Positions 1 through 7,198 of a stretch of 19,022 nt of DNA are shown piece by piece. A model generated the notes under the pieces. That model was not told where the DNA came from. It searched no databases and saw only the letters and a list, made by a program, of their open reading frames with translations. The DNA lies in contig NZ_JALNWM010000042.1 of the NCBI RefSeq assembly GCF_023230885.1, forward strand, positions 1 through 19,022, in the 5' to 3' direction. Position 1 is the stretch's first letter; each line of letters begins with the position of its first letter. The DNA comes from Desulfocurvus sp. GTDB taxonomy: Bacteria > Desulfobacterota > Desulfovibrionia > Desulfovibrionales > Desulfovibrionaceae. The position numbers were made by a program, and so were the translations under genes.

Positions 1-22
1 CCGCAGGCCCCCGCGAAAAACC

Positions 23-42
23 GCGCCCCGGCGCACCTTTTT
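23..42 (+). terminator. Possible weak terminator of an off-window gene
   Basis: A short GC inverted repeat (GCGC 23-26, GCGC 31-34, loop CCCG) is followed after three bases by a run of five T (38-42). That is the layout of a weak intrinsic terminator for a plus-strand gene ending before the window. The four-pair stem is short, so this is only a possibility. Confidence 0.25.
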
Positions 43-106
43 CAGCCCACACCATTTCGGAGATGGCGCGGCACAAGCGAATATCAATCCAAATCGAGCG
101 CCATTA

Positions 107-135
107 TTTACACACGAAAATCGTTTTGGTATGAA
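107..135 (+). promoter_or_regulatory. Sigma70-type promoter of the DUF4198 gene
   Basis: TTTACA (107-112, five of six matches to the -35 consensus) and TATGAA (130-135, four of six to the -10) are separated by exactly 17 bases. They lie in the most AT-rich stretch of the left end, just before the SD (AGGAG, 161-165) and start codon at 171. Expected transcript start is about 141-143, giving a leader of roughly 30 nt. An imperfect inverted repeat, CCAAATCG (89-96) and CGTTTTGG (122-129), flanks the -35 and could be an operator, but this is speculative. Confidence 0.55.
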
Positions 136-170
136 AGGCCGTCCGTCAATCCCAAACCAGAGGAGTCCCC

Positions 171-953
171 ATGACCAGCTTCCTGCCCCGCCTGGCCGTC
201 GTCGCGGCCCTGGTGTTCGCCCTGGCCGCCCCGGCCTGGGCCCACTTCGGCATGATCATCCCCAAGGCCCCCGTGGCCGACATGGACCAGAAGTCCCTCA
301 CCCTGGAATTCTCCTTCTCGCACCCCTTCGGCGGCGAAGGCATGAACCTGGTGCGGCCCAAGGCCGCCGGGGTGGCCTTCGAGGGCCAGACCACCGACCT
401 GCGCGACGCCCTGGTCCCGGCCAAGGTCATGGACCACGACGCCTTCACCCTGAACTACGCCTTCAAGCGCCCGGGCGTGTACACCTTCTTCATGGAGCCC
501 GAGCCCTACTGGGAGCCCGCCGAAGACGTGTCCATCATCCACTACACCAAGGTCAGCGTGGCGGCCTTCGGCGGCGACGAGGGCTGGGACGAGCCCCTGG
601 GCCTGAAGACCGAGATCGTGCCCATGCTGCGGCCCTTCGGCAACTGGGCGGGCAACACCTTCGTCGGTCAGGTTCTGCTGGACGGCAAGCCCGTGCCCGG
701 CGCCGAGGTGGAAGTGGAACTGTACAACCAGGGCCGCTTCGCCATGCCCACCGAGTACAACGAGACCCAGGTGGTCAAGGCCGACGCCCAGGGCGTCTTC
801 GCCTTCACCTGCCCGCAGCCCGGATGGTGGGGCTTCGCGGCCCTGTCCGAGGCCGACTACACCCTGCCCGCGGCCAGCGGCCCCGACAAGGGCAAGGACA
901 AGGGCGTCGAACTGGGCGCCGTGTTCTGGACCTACATGGCGCCCTGGCAATAG
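171..953 (+). CDS. Secreted DUF4198 protein, likely metal (nickel/cobalt) uptake type
   Basis: A 260-residue exported protein. A typical signal peptide covers residues 1-24 (hydrophobic core LAVVAALVFALAA, cleavage site AWA), so the predicted mature protein begins with histidine (H25, HFGMIIP). That opening, the alternating beta-type sequence and the length match DUF4198, a family found with NikMNQO/CbiMNQO-type nickel and cobalt importers in sulfate reducers, where a secreted member (NikK-like) is thought to bind the metal. Further histidines that could be ligands are H51, H89 and H124. Residues ~160-220 (GQVLLDGKPVPGAEVEV...) look like an Ig-like/carboxypeptidase-regulatory-type beta domain. 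The start has an AGGAG SD at 161-165, 5 nt upstream. No transporter genes lie beside it here, so the metal role is inferred from the family. It is monocistronic, with its own promoter and a strong hairpin after the stop. Confidence 0.85.
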   Translation: MTSFLPRLAVVAALVFALAAPAWAHFGMIIPKAPVADMDQKSLTLEFSFSHPFGGEGMNLVRPKAAGVAFEGQTTDLRDALVPAKVMDHDAFTLNYAFKRPGVYTFFMEPEPYWEPAEDVSIIHYTKVSVAAFGGDEGWDEPLGLKTEIVPMLRPFGNWAGNTFVGQVLLDGKPVPGAEVEVELYNQGRFAMPTEYNETQVVKADAQGVFAFTCPQPGWWGFAALSEADYTLPAASGPDKGKDKGVELGAVFWTYMAPWQ

Positions 954-970
954 CCCGGAGCCCCGAAACC

Positions 971-1005
971 AAGGGCCCGCCCGGAGATGCTCCGGGCGGG
1001 CCCTT
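971..1005. terminator. Bidirectional hairpin terminator between convergent genes
   Basis: A perfect 15-bp inverted repeat: left arm 971-985 (AAGGGCCCGCCCGGA), loop GATGC 986-990, right arm 991-1005. It lies between the stop of the DUF4198 gene (953) and the end of the convergent membrane-protein gene (1054). The plus side has only a weak T stretch (GCCGTTT) and the minus side GGTTTC. The perfect stem and its position still make termination in both directions the likely job. Confidence 0.75.
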
Positions 1006-1053
1006 GCCGTTTGCGAGGCGCCGGGAAAAGGCCCCCCGGCGCGCGCCGGCCGC

Positions 1054-1584
1054 TCAGGGCCCGCCCGGGCCGTCCCCGTCGCCAGGGGGCAACAAGGCGC
1101 GCCGCGCGCCGCGCGCGGCCCGGCGCAGGGCCCGCGCCCGCGAGGCGTCGTCCATGCCGTCCAGCACGAGCAGGTCCAGGAGCAGCAGCGTACCCGGGCC
1201 CAGGAGCGAAGCCAGGGCGCCCCCCGCGAAGGCTCCCGCCCCGGCGAGGAAATGGGCCCTGTCCGCCGCCCCGGCCACCAGGGCCGCCACCAGCCCCAGG
1301 AAGGCGCCATAGGCCGACAGGACCAGGGCGCCCTCGGTGCTGTAGTCCTCTCCCTGGGCGGACAGGCGGCGCAGGCGCAGCCAGGCCAGGCGCCCGAGCA
1401 TGCCCGCAAAGCTCCCGAACCCGCCGCCCAAAAGCGCCAGCAGGACACCCGAGGCCCCGCGGGGCAGCCAGCCGCCCCCGGCCTGACGCGCCGCCAGCAG
1501 GCCCGCCGCCAACCCGGCCAGCAGGACACCCGAGAAGGCTTTGCCCCGTATCCGGGCCAGGATCGTATGCTCGAAATCGGCCAT
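1054..1584 (-). CDS. Small four-helix membrane protein, unknown function
   Basis: I do not recognise this 176-residue protein. The chosen ATG (1582-1584) begins MADFEHTILARIRGKAF. The reading frame stays open upstream to 1710, but those residues are unlike coding sequence and overlap the promoter region of the next gene. A GGTGGGG stretch just upstream is a weak SD. Four hydrophobic, Gly/Ala/Leu-rich segments can be seen at about residues 16-32, 44-64, 86-106 and 111-140, joined by an Arg-rich loop (RLAWLRLRRL, 66-74) and an acidic loop (QGEDYSTEG). The C-terminus is basic and then Gly/Pro-rich, probably cytoplasmic. Helix-packing glycines are frequent. The gene is divergent from the receiver gene and convergent with the DUF4198 gene, so it is transcribed alone. 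Coding character is supported by the regular membrane pattern, not by any family match. Confidence 0.6.
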   Translation of the reverse strand: MADFEHTILARIRGKAFSGVLLAGLAAGLLAARQAGGGWLPRGASGVLLALLGGGFGSFAGMLGRLAWLRLRRLSAQGEDYSTEGALVLSAYGAFLGLVAALVAGAADRAHFLAGAGAFAGGALASLLGPGTLLLLDLLVLDGMDDASRARALRRAARGARRALLPPGDGDGPGGP

Positions 1585-1628
1585 GCATCCCCACCGCCGC
1601 GAACGGCCAAAGGAAACCCGAACAGATA

Positions 1629-1656
1629 TTGCTTTCCTCTTGGGCTCTGGTATGCT
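1629..1656 (+). promoter_or_regulatory. Candidate promoter of the receiver-domain gene
   Basis: TTGCTT (1629-1634) and TATGCT (1651-1656) are 16 bases apart in the gap between the divergent membrane-protein and receiver genes, in a locally AT-richer patch. The match is moderate. The leader to the start codon at 1740 would be about 75 nt. Confidence 0.4.
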
Positions 1657-1739
1657 GGCCCCGGGCGCGCTTCGTCCGGTCCGGGGCGGACAGGGCACCC
1701 ATTCTGTCAAGCCTACACCTTCGGCCCCTGGAGGGAAAG

Positions 1740-2138
1740 ATGCGATTTCTGGTCGTGGAGGACGACTTCACCAGCCGCAAGCTTCTGCAACGAATCCTCT
1801 CCCCATACGGCGAGGTGGATGTCGCCGTGAACGGCCAGGAGGCGGTGGACGCCTTCGAGGCCGCCCTGCGCGACGGCAAGCCCTACGAGCTGGTCTGCAT
1901 GGACATCATGATGCCCGAGATGGACGGGCAGGAGGCCCTCAAGCGCATCCGCCAGATCGAGCGGCTGAACGAGCGCTCCGGCCCCCACGAGGCCAAGGTC
2001 ATCATGACCACCGCCCTGGACGACCCCAAAAACGTGGTCGAGGCATACTACAAGGGCGGGGCGACATCCTATGTGCCCAAGCCCATCGACCGCCAGCTTT
2101 TCCTGCAACTGCTGCGCAACGTCGGACTCATCAGGTAG
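1740..2138 (+). CDS. Stand-alone CheY-like response regulator receiver
   Basis: A 132-residue single receiver domain with no output domain. The acidic pocket is E7-D8-D9 (LVVEDD), the phosphoacceptor is D55 in VCMDIMMPEMDG, the switch Thr is in MTTALDD (T90/T91) and the conserved Lys is K114 in YVPKPID. All catalytic residues expected of a working receiver are present. The alpha3-alpha4 region is slightly long (RQIERLNERSGPHEAKV), as in many orphan receivers of delta-type proteobacteria. The start is fixed by GGAGGG at 1730-1735, 4 nt before ATG; the longer upstream open frame is noise. No histidine kinase or motility gene is nearby, so the partner cannot be named. A phosphorelay intermediate or a protein-protein signalling role is likely. 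Confidence 0.93.
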   Translation: MRFLVVEDDFTSRKLLQRILSPYGEVDVAVNGQEAVDAFEAALRDGKPYELVCMDIMMPEMDGQEALKRIRQIERLNERSGPHEAKVIMTTALDDPKNVVEAYYKGGATSYVPKPIDRQLFLQLLRNVGLIR

Positions 2139-2176
2139 GCCCCGCCCCGGCGGACCCTTTTCGGCCCCTCCCCGGC

Positions 2177-2222
2177 CCTTGGAGCTTGCGCGCCGCGCCG
2201 TGGCGCGGTAGCCTCCCCAAGG
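2177..2222 (+). other. Structured intergenic element behind the receiver gene
   Basis: The 163-nt gap between the receiver gene and the Tim44-like gene contains nested inverted repeats. The outer arms are CCTTGG (2177-2182) and CCAAGG (2217-2222), extended by AG/CT with a CC bulge. The inner hairpin is CCGCGC (2193-2198), loop CGTG, GCGCGG (2203-2208). There is no T run after it, so it is a poor intrinsic terminator; mRNA stabilisation, 3'-end processing or a small RNA are alternatives. No promoter for the next gene could be recognised. Confidence 0.35.
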
Positions 2223-2301
2223 CGCCCACGCCCCATCGCGCCCGGCCCCCGGCAGGACACCCCCGCTGCGGAACCCAGGCGCACAAGACAAGGGAAAAGC
2301 C

Positions 2302-3045
2302 ATGAATTTCAGTCCTCTGGACTTACTGCTCCTCGGCATCCTGGTCTATGTGGCCGTCGGCTGGTTTCGCCGCCGCTCGGGCGGCGGCCGCCACGACGGC
2401 CCCCAGGCCCCGCACGACAACGGCCCCGCCACCCCCGAAGACCAGCGCCGCCAGGCCAACGACGCCTACACCCGCGCCCAGCAGGCCTGGGACATGCTGC
2501 GCTCCGACCCGCCCCGGGAGCGCAGCCAGCCCGGCCAGGAGGCTCCGGTGCCCGACGTGGCCTACGTTCCCGGGCGCAAGGACGCCCCGGACCAGACGCC
2601 CTCCTCGACCCTGAGCGCGGCCGAGCTGCCCCCGGCCCTGCCCGCCCCGGGGCCCCTGCCCGCCGACTTCGACGCCGACGACTTCATGCGCGGCGCCAAG
2701 GCCTTCTGCTCGCGCATCCGCAGTGCCTGGAACAACCGCGACCTGAACGACCTGCGCGCCTTCTGCACCGAGCCGTGCATGGAGGAGTTCCGCCGCCGGG
2801 CCCAGGTCGAGCCCAGGCCCCCGCGCCACGAAATCCAGCGCCTGGACGCCGGGCTGGCCGGGGTGCAGGACCATCCCGACGGCCGCCGCGACGCCACCGT
2901 GTATTACATCATCACCGAGAAGGACCTGTCCTCAAACCGCGTGGGCAAGGTCCGCGAGCTGTGGCGCTTCACCACGCCCCCGGGCGGCAGCTGGCTGCTG
3001 GACGAGGTGCGGCCCATCAGCGCCGAGGAAGGCACCCGCCAGTAG
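2302..3045 (+). CDS. Membrane-anchored Tim44-like domain protein
   Basis: A 247-residue protein. Residues 5-22 are a single N-terminal membrane helix (LDLLLLGILVYVAVGWF) followed by RRR, giving an anchor with a cytoplasmic remainder. Residues ~30-120 are a low-complexity, Pro/Ala/Gln-rich linker containing a short helix (~45-68). Residues ~122-240 fit the Tim44-like/NTF2-fold family: DDFMRGAKAFCSRIRSAWNNRDLNDLRAFCTEP, then beta strands with YYIITEKDL and the closing LWRF...WLLDEV. In bacteria this family includes TimA/MamA-like and TonB-linked proteins of poorly defined role; in mitochondria Tim44 tethers the import motor to the membrane. The SD is AAGGGA at 2290-2295, 6 nt from ATG. The gene follows the receiver gene by 163 nt and is closed by the strong terminator at 3061-3104. 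Confidence 0.8.
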   Translation: MNFSPLDLLLLGILVYVAVGWFRRRSGGGRHDGPQAPHDNGPATPEDQRRQANDAYTRAQQAWDMLRSDPPRERSQPGQEAPVPDVAYVPGRKDAPDQTPSSTLSAAELPPALPAPGPLPADFDADDFMRGAKAFCSRIRSAWNNRDLNDLRAFCTEPCMEEFRRRAQVEPRPPRHEIQRLDAGLAGVQDHPDGRRDATVYYIITEKDLSSNRVGKVRELWRFTTPPGGSWLLDEVRPISAEEGTRQ

Positions 3046-3060
3046 CCCCGCCCCGGCCGC

Positions 3061-3104
3061 AAACCAGAGCGCCCGCCCCCTTCCGGGGGCGGGCGCTCTG
3101 GTTT
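3061..3104. terminator. Bidirectional intrinsic terminator, 20-bp perfect stem
   Basis: Left arm 3061-3080 begins AAACCAGAGC, loop TTCC 3081-3084, right arm 3085-3104 ends CTCTGGTTT. The arms are fully complementary over 20 bp, and the A3/T3 outer ends supply a T stretch on each strand. It lies between the convergent Tim44-like (+) and glycosyltransferase (-) genes and can stop transcription from both sides. Confidence 0.88.
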
Positions 3105-3122
3105 CCCGGCCCCGGCCCGGGG

Positions 3123-4196
3123 CTATCCGCCAAGGCGGGCGTACAGGTCCTGGTAGCTCCGGGCCATAGCCTCCTCGGTGAAGGACTCCAGGCGCCGGGC
3201 CCCGCCGCCAACCAGGGCCGCCGCCAGCCCCGCGTCCTGCCCGCCCGGGGCGCACAGCCGCAGCAAGGCCGCGGCCAGGGCCTCGGCGTCGCCCCGGGGG
3301 AAGGCCAGCCCGCTCACCCCCGGCTCCACAAGCTCCAGGTTGGACGGCAAATCCGAGCAGACCACCGGACGCCGGGCGGCCCAACCCTCCTTGATGACAG
3401 CGCTGGAGCCCTCGCCGTCCATGCTGGGCACGGCCAGCACGGACAGCCCGCCCAGCACCTGCGCGCTCTCGCGCCAGCCCGCGAATTCCACCCGCCCGGA
3501 CAGCCCCAGGGCCTCGGCCCGGGCCCGCAGCCGCGGCCCCAGCGGCCCGTCGCCCACCACCACGGCCCGCCAGCCGCCCCCCGCGGCGCGCCGCTCCAGC
3601 AGCCCCAGCGCCTCCAGGAACACGGCCACCCCCTTTTGCGGGGTCAGGGCCCCGACGACGCCCAGCACCGGGCGCGGCGGCAGCGGCGCGGCGGCGGCCT
3701 CGGCGTACAGCGCCGGGTCGATGCCGCTGTGGATCACGTCCAGGCGCTCCCGGGGGACGCCGCAGCGGGCCATGACCTCGGCAATCTCGCGGCTCACGCA
3801 GGCCACGGCGTCGGCGGCAAGGTATTTGGCCCGGGAGGGGCCCGGGCGCAGGGGATAGGACACGCGGCGCGAATGGACCAGCCGCGCGCCGGTAAGGGCC
3901 TTGAGCAGCGCACCCAGGAGGGCGCTGGCCGCGCAGTGGGTATGGATCACGTCCACGCCCCGGCGGCGGACCAGGGCGCGCAGGGCCAGCAGGGCGCGGG
4001 GGTCCCAGCCCTGGCGCCCGGGCAGGTCGTGCACGTCCAGCCCCGCCGCGCGGGCCGCCGCGCCCAGGGGGCAGCCCCGGGGGGCGGCCAGCAGGGTCGC
4101 CGTCCCGGGGGCCGCGGCCAGGCGCCGCATGAGGTACAAAACCTGGCGCTGCCCGCCGCGCATGTCGCGGCCCAGGTCCAGGTGCAGGATCTTCAC
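3123..4196 (-). CDS. GT4-family glycosyltransferase (GT-B fold)
   Basis: A 357-residue retaining glycosyltransferase of the GT4 type. The N-terminal Rossmann half has MKILHLDLGRDMRGGQRQV, with the glycine loop RGGQRQ (13-18) that contacts the donor, and VDVIHTHCA (81-89). The C-terminal half begins near 176 with VLGVVGALTPQKGV and VVVGDGPLG, and carries the E-x7-E nucleotide-sugar motif as E262...E270 (DGEGSSAVIKEGWA). No membrane helix is evident, so it should act at the cytoplasmic face. The start is GTG (4194-4196) with GGAGG at 4205-4209, 8 nt upstream; no ATG fits as well. It is the last gene of the mutT-metF-asd-aminotransferase group, 60 nt after the aminotransferase. Sugar donor and acceptor cannot be read from the sequence; lipopolysaccharide or another envelope glycan is a guess. 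Confidence 0.9.
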   Translation of the reverse strand: MKILHLDLGRDMRGGQRQVLYLMRRLAAAPGTATLLAAPRGCPLGAAARAAGLDVHDLPGRQGWDPRALLALRALVRRRGVDVIHTHCAASALLGALLKALTGARLVHSRRVSYPLRPGPSRAKYLAADAVACVSREIAEVMARCGVPRERLDVIHSGIDPALYAEAAAAPLPPRPVLGVVGALTPQKGVAVFLEALGLLERRAAGGGWRAVVVGDGPLGPRLRARAEALGLSGRVEFAGWRESAQVLGGLSVLAVPSMDGEGSSAVIKEGWAARRPVVCSDLPSNLELVEPGVSGLAFPRGDAEALAAALLRLCAPGGQDAGLAAALVGGGARRLESFTEEAMARSYQDLYARLGG

Positions 4197-4221
4197 GCGC
4201 TCGGCCTCCGGGCGGGGGCGG

Positions 4222-4254
4222 CGGGCCCCGGACGGCTTGCGCCGCCGGGGCCCG
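4222..4254 (-). other. Intercistronic hairpin with GCAA tetraloop
   Basis: On the minus-strand transcript, two bases after the aminotransferase stop, CGGGCCCCGG pairs perfectly with CCGGGGCCCG. Inside it CGGC pairs with GCCG around a GCAA (GNRA-class) loop, with one bulged U. Altogether 14 GC pairs. There is no U tract behind it, so it is unlikely to be a full terminator. It may lower or protect expression at the boundary with the glycosyltransferase gene. Confidence 0.6.
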
Positions 4255-4256
4255 GG

Positions 4257-5198
4257 TTAGAAGGGCACGCCGTTCTCGGCAATGTCCTTCACGATCAGCT
4301 CGCGCGCCAGGCGGCACACGGGGCCGGGCCGCACGTCGTGGATGGGCTTGCCGTTGTAGCGCACGATGGCCAAGCAGTCCCCGGTGGTGCCGAAGACCAG
4401 CACCTCGCGCGCGTGGTAGAGATCCTCCTCCGTGACCTTGCGGAAGAAGGCCTTGACCCGCCCGGCCAGGAGCTCCACGGCGCGGATGAGGGTGGTGCCC
4501 GGCAGGGCGTTGGTGAACTCGGGGATGACCAGGGTGCCCGCCTCGTCGACGATGGCCATGTTCTCCGTGGCGCCCTCGGCCACGAAACCGTTGTCATCGA
4601 AGCAGATGGGGTAGTCGTAGCCCTGGGCCGATGCCTCGCGCTTCATGAGCACGTTGGGCAGATAGTTCACGGATTTGATCTGCGCGATCCAGTCCTGCTT
4701 GGCGGGGATGGCCGTGCGGAAGGCCGTGGCGCCCTTCTCGAACCAATGGGCGGGCTTGGGCGTGAAGCGGTAGGCCACCACATAGAGGCTGGGCAGGGGG
4801 CATTCGCGCGGGTCGATGCCGAAGCCGCCCGGGCCGCGCCCGAGCAGGATGCGCACCAGCCCGTCGTCCGAGCCGCCCGCCTGGCAGACCTCCAGGACGA
4901 TTTCGCGCAGGCGCTCCCAGGTGCAGGGCGGGGTCAGGCCGATGGCGTCGGCCCCGCGCCGCATGCGCGCCAGGTGCGCGTCCAGCTGGTAGACCCGGCG
5001 CCCGAGGTATTTCATGGTTTCGAAGATGCCGTCCCCGCGGTGGACGATATGGTCGTCCAGGGGGATGAGCATCAGGCGCGGATCCTTGCACACGGCGCCG
5101 ATGCGGTGCTCGTAGAAGGCCAGCACCTCGCCGGTGCCGGGCCGCTTCACGGCCAGCATGCGCCGGAGGTAGTCCTCGCTGTCCAGAACGCTTATCAT
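4257..5198 (-). CDS. PLP fold-type IV aminotransferase, branched-chain/D-amino-acid type
   Basis: A 313-residue class IV aminotransferase. Seen in the sequence: IPLDDHIVHRGDGIFET (46-61), the PLP lysine K175 in IAQIKSVNYLPNVLMKREA, E209 in FVAEGATENM (contacts the cofactor ring nitrogen) and the phosphate-binding PGTT (233-236). The family covers branched-chain aminotransferase (IlvE), D-amino-acid aminotransferase (Dat) and aminodeoxychorismate lyase. The KSVNYLPNVL block, the DDH.VHRG.G.F.T block and DD.GFVAEG resemble the plant DAT1-like group more than classical IlvE. Branched-chain transamination would suit the leucine genes further on; D-amino-acid formation would suit the adjacent asd (DAP for peptidoglycan). 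I cannot choose between them. The start has GAGGAG at 5209-5214, 10 nt before ATG. It lies 24 nt after asd and is surely co-transcribed. Confidence 0.88.
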   Translation of the reverse strand: MISVLDSEDYLRRMLAVKRPGTGEVLAFYEHRIGAVCKDPRLMLIPLDDHIVHRGDGIFETMKYLGRRVYQLDAHLARMRRGADAIGLTPPCTWERLREIVLEVCQAGGSDDGLVRILLGRGPGGFGIDPRECPLPSLYVVAYRFTPKPAHWFEKGATAFRTAIPAKQDWIAQIKSVNYLPNVLMKREASAQGYDYPICFDDNGFVAEGATENMAIVDEAGTLVIPEFTNALPGTTLIRAVELLAGRVKAFFRKVTEEDLYHAREVLVFGTTGDCLAIVRYNGKPIHDVRPGPVCRLARELIVKDIAENGVPF

Positions 5199-5222
5199 GC
5201 TCGCAACTCTCCTCGGCGCGCG

Positions 5223-6257
<1,035 letters not shown>

Positions 6258-6286
6258 TGCTTGCGACCTCTTTATGCTGACAGTGG

Positions 6287-6313
6287 CCCGGCGCGCCCCG
6301 TGCAGGCGCCGGG
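6287..6313 (-). other. Intercistronic GC hairpin between metF and asd
   Basis: CCCGGCGC (6287-6294) and GCGCCGGG (6306-6313) form an 8-bp stem with an 11-nt loop in the 60-nt gap, starting 4 nt after the metF stop. No T run follows on the minus strand. It is probably a partial attenuator or mRNA processing/stability structure rather than a terminator. Confidence 0.4.
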
Positions 6314-6317
6314 AAGG

Positions 6318-7190
6318 TTACAGATCCAGGGCCCCGACGATTTCCAGGCAGGCTTCGGGGCGGTTGAGCGTATACAGATGCACGCCGGGCGCGCCGCCTT
6401 CCAGCAGCTCGCGGCACTGGCGCTTGGCCCATTCGATGCCCACGCGGCAGGCGGCCTCGGGCCCGCCCCGGGCGTCGGCCTCCTCCAGGTCGAGCAGAAG
6501 CCGCCCCGGGATGCTCGCGCCGCAAAAGCCCAGCACGCGCTTGGCCGACTTCACGCTCATCACCGGCAGCACCCCGGGGATGATGGGCCTGGTCACCCCC
6601 ATTTCACCCAGGCGCTCGGTGAAGTTCCAGTACAGGCGCGTGTCGAAGAACAGCTGGGTGATGGCGAAATCGCCGCCCCGGTCCAGCTTGAACTTCAGGA
6701 ATTCGAAATCCTCGCGGAAGGTGGAGCACTCGGGGTGCCCCTCGGGATACCCGGCCACGCCCACGCCCATGTCGGGAAAGTGGCGGCGGATGTGGACAAC
6801 AAGGTCCGAGGCTTGGCGGAAATGCTCGGAGTCGGGCGTGAAGCGGGCGTCGCCGCGGGGCGGATCGCCGCGCAGGGCCAGGACGTTGTGTACGTCGGCC
6901 CGCTCCAGGGCGGCCAGGAAGCCGTCCACCCGCTCGGCGCTGGCGCCCACGCAGGTCAGGTGCGCCATGGGCGTAAGGCCCATGTCGCGGCGCAGGCGGC
7001 GCACGATCTCCAGGGTGTTGTCCTGGGTGCCGCCCCCGGCGCCGTAGGTCACGGAGACGAACAGCGGGTCCACCGCCGCCAGGCGCTCCACGGTCTGGAA
7101 GAAAGCCGGCCAGTCCTGGGGATCCTTGGGCGGGAAGAACTCCAGGGACACGAACTTGGCCCCGGGCCGGATCATGTCGATGATGCGCAC
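6318..7190 (-). CDS. metF: Methylenetetrahydrofolate reductase
   Basis: A 290-residue FAD enzyme that reduces 5,10-methylene-THF to 5-methyl-THF, the methyl donor for methionine synthesis and also a C1-pathway step in anaerobes. TIM-barrel landmarks run in order: FVSLEFFPPKD with the catalytic Glu E17, SVTYGAGGG (46-54), HLTCVG, NVLALRGDPP with FAD-linked D109, AGYPEGHP (146-153), FAITQLFFD with Q179 and IPGVLPV. Length equals the short bacterial family. The start is GTG (7188-7190), chosen because TAGGAG (7199-7204) is 8 nt upstream; an ATG five codons on (7175) has no such SD. That SD overlaps the stop codon of the upstream Nudix gene, implying translational coupling. Confidence 0.96.
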   Translation of the reverse strand: MRIIDMIRPGAKFVSLEFFPPKDPQDWPAFFQTVERLAAVDPLFVSVTYGAGGGTQDNTLEIVRRLRRDMGLTPMAHLTCVGASAERVDGFLAALERADVHNVLALRGDPPRGDARFTPDSEHFRQASDLVVHIRRHFPDMGVGVAGYPEGHPECSTFREDFEFLKFKLDRGGDFAITQLFFDTRLYWNFTERLGEMGVTRPIIPGVLPVMSVKSAKRVLGFCGASIPGRLLLDLEEADARGGPEAACRVGIEWAKRQCRELLEGGAPGVHLYTLNRPEACLEIVGALDL

Positions 7191-7198
7191 GATGCAAA

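Noticed and set aside
129..134. GTATGA resembling half of a NikR operator
   Set aside because: No second half-site at the proper spacing; it overlaps the -10 element and can arise by chance.
1541..2305. Plus-strand 254-residue frame overlapping the receiver gene
   Set aside because: Arg/Pro-rich product in a different frame from the convincing receiver domain.
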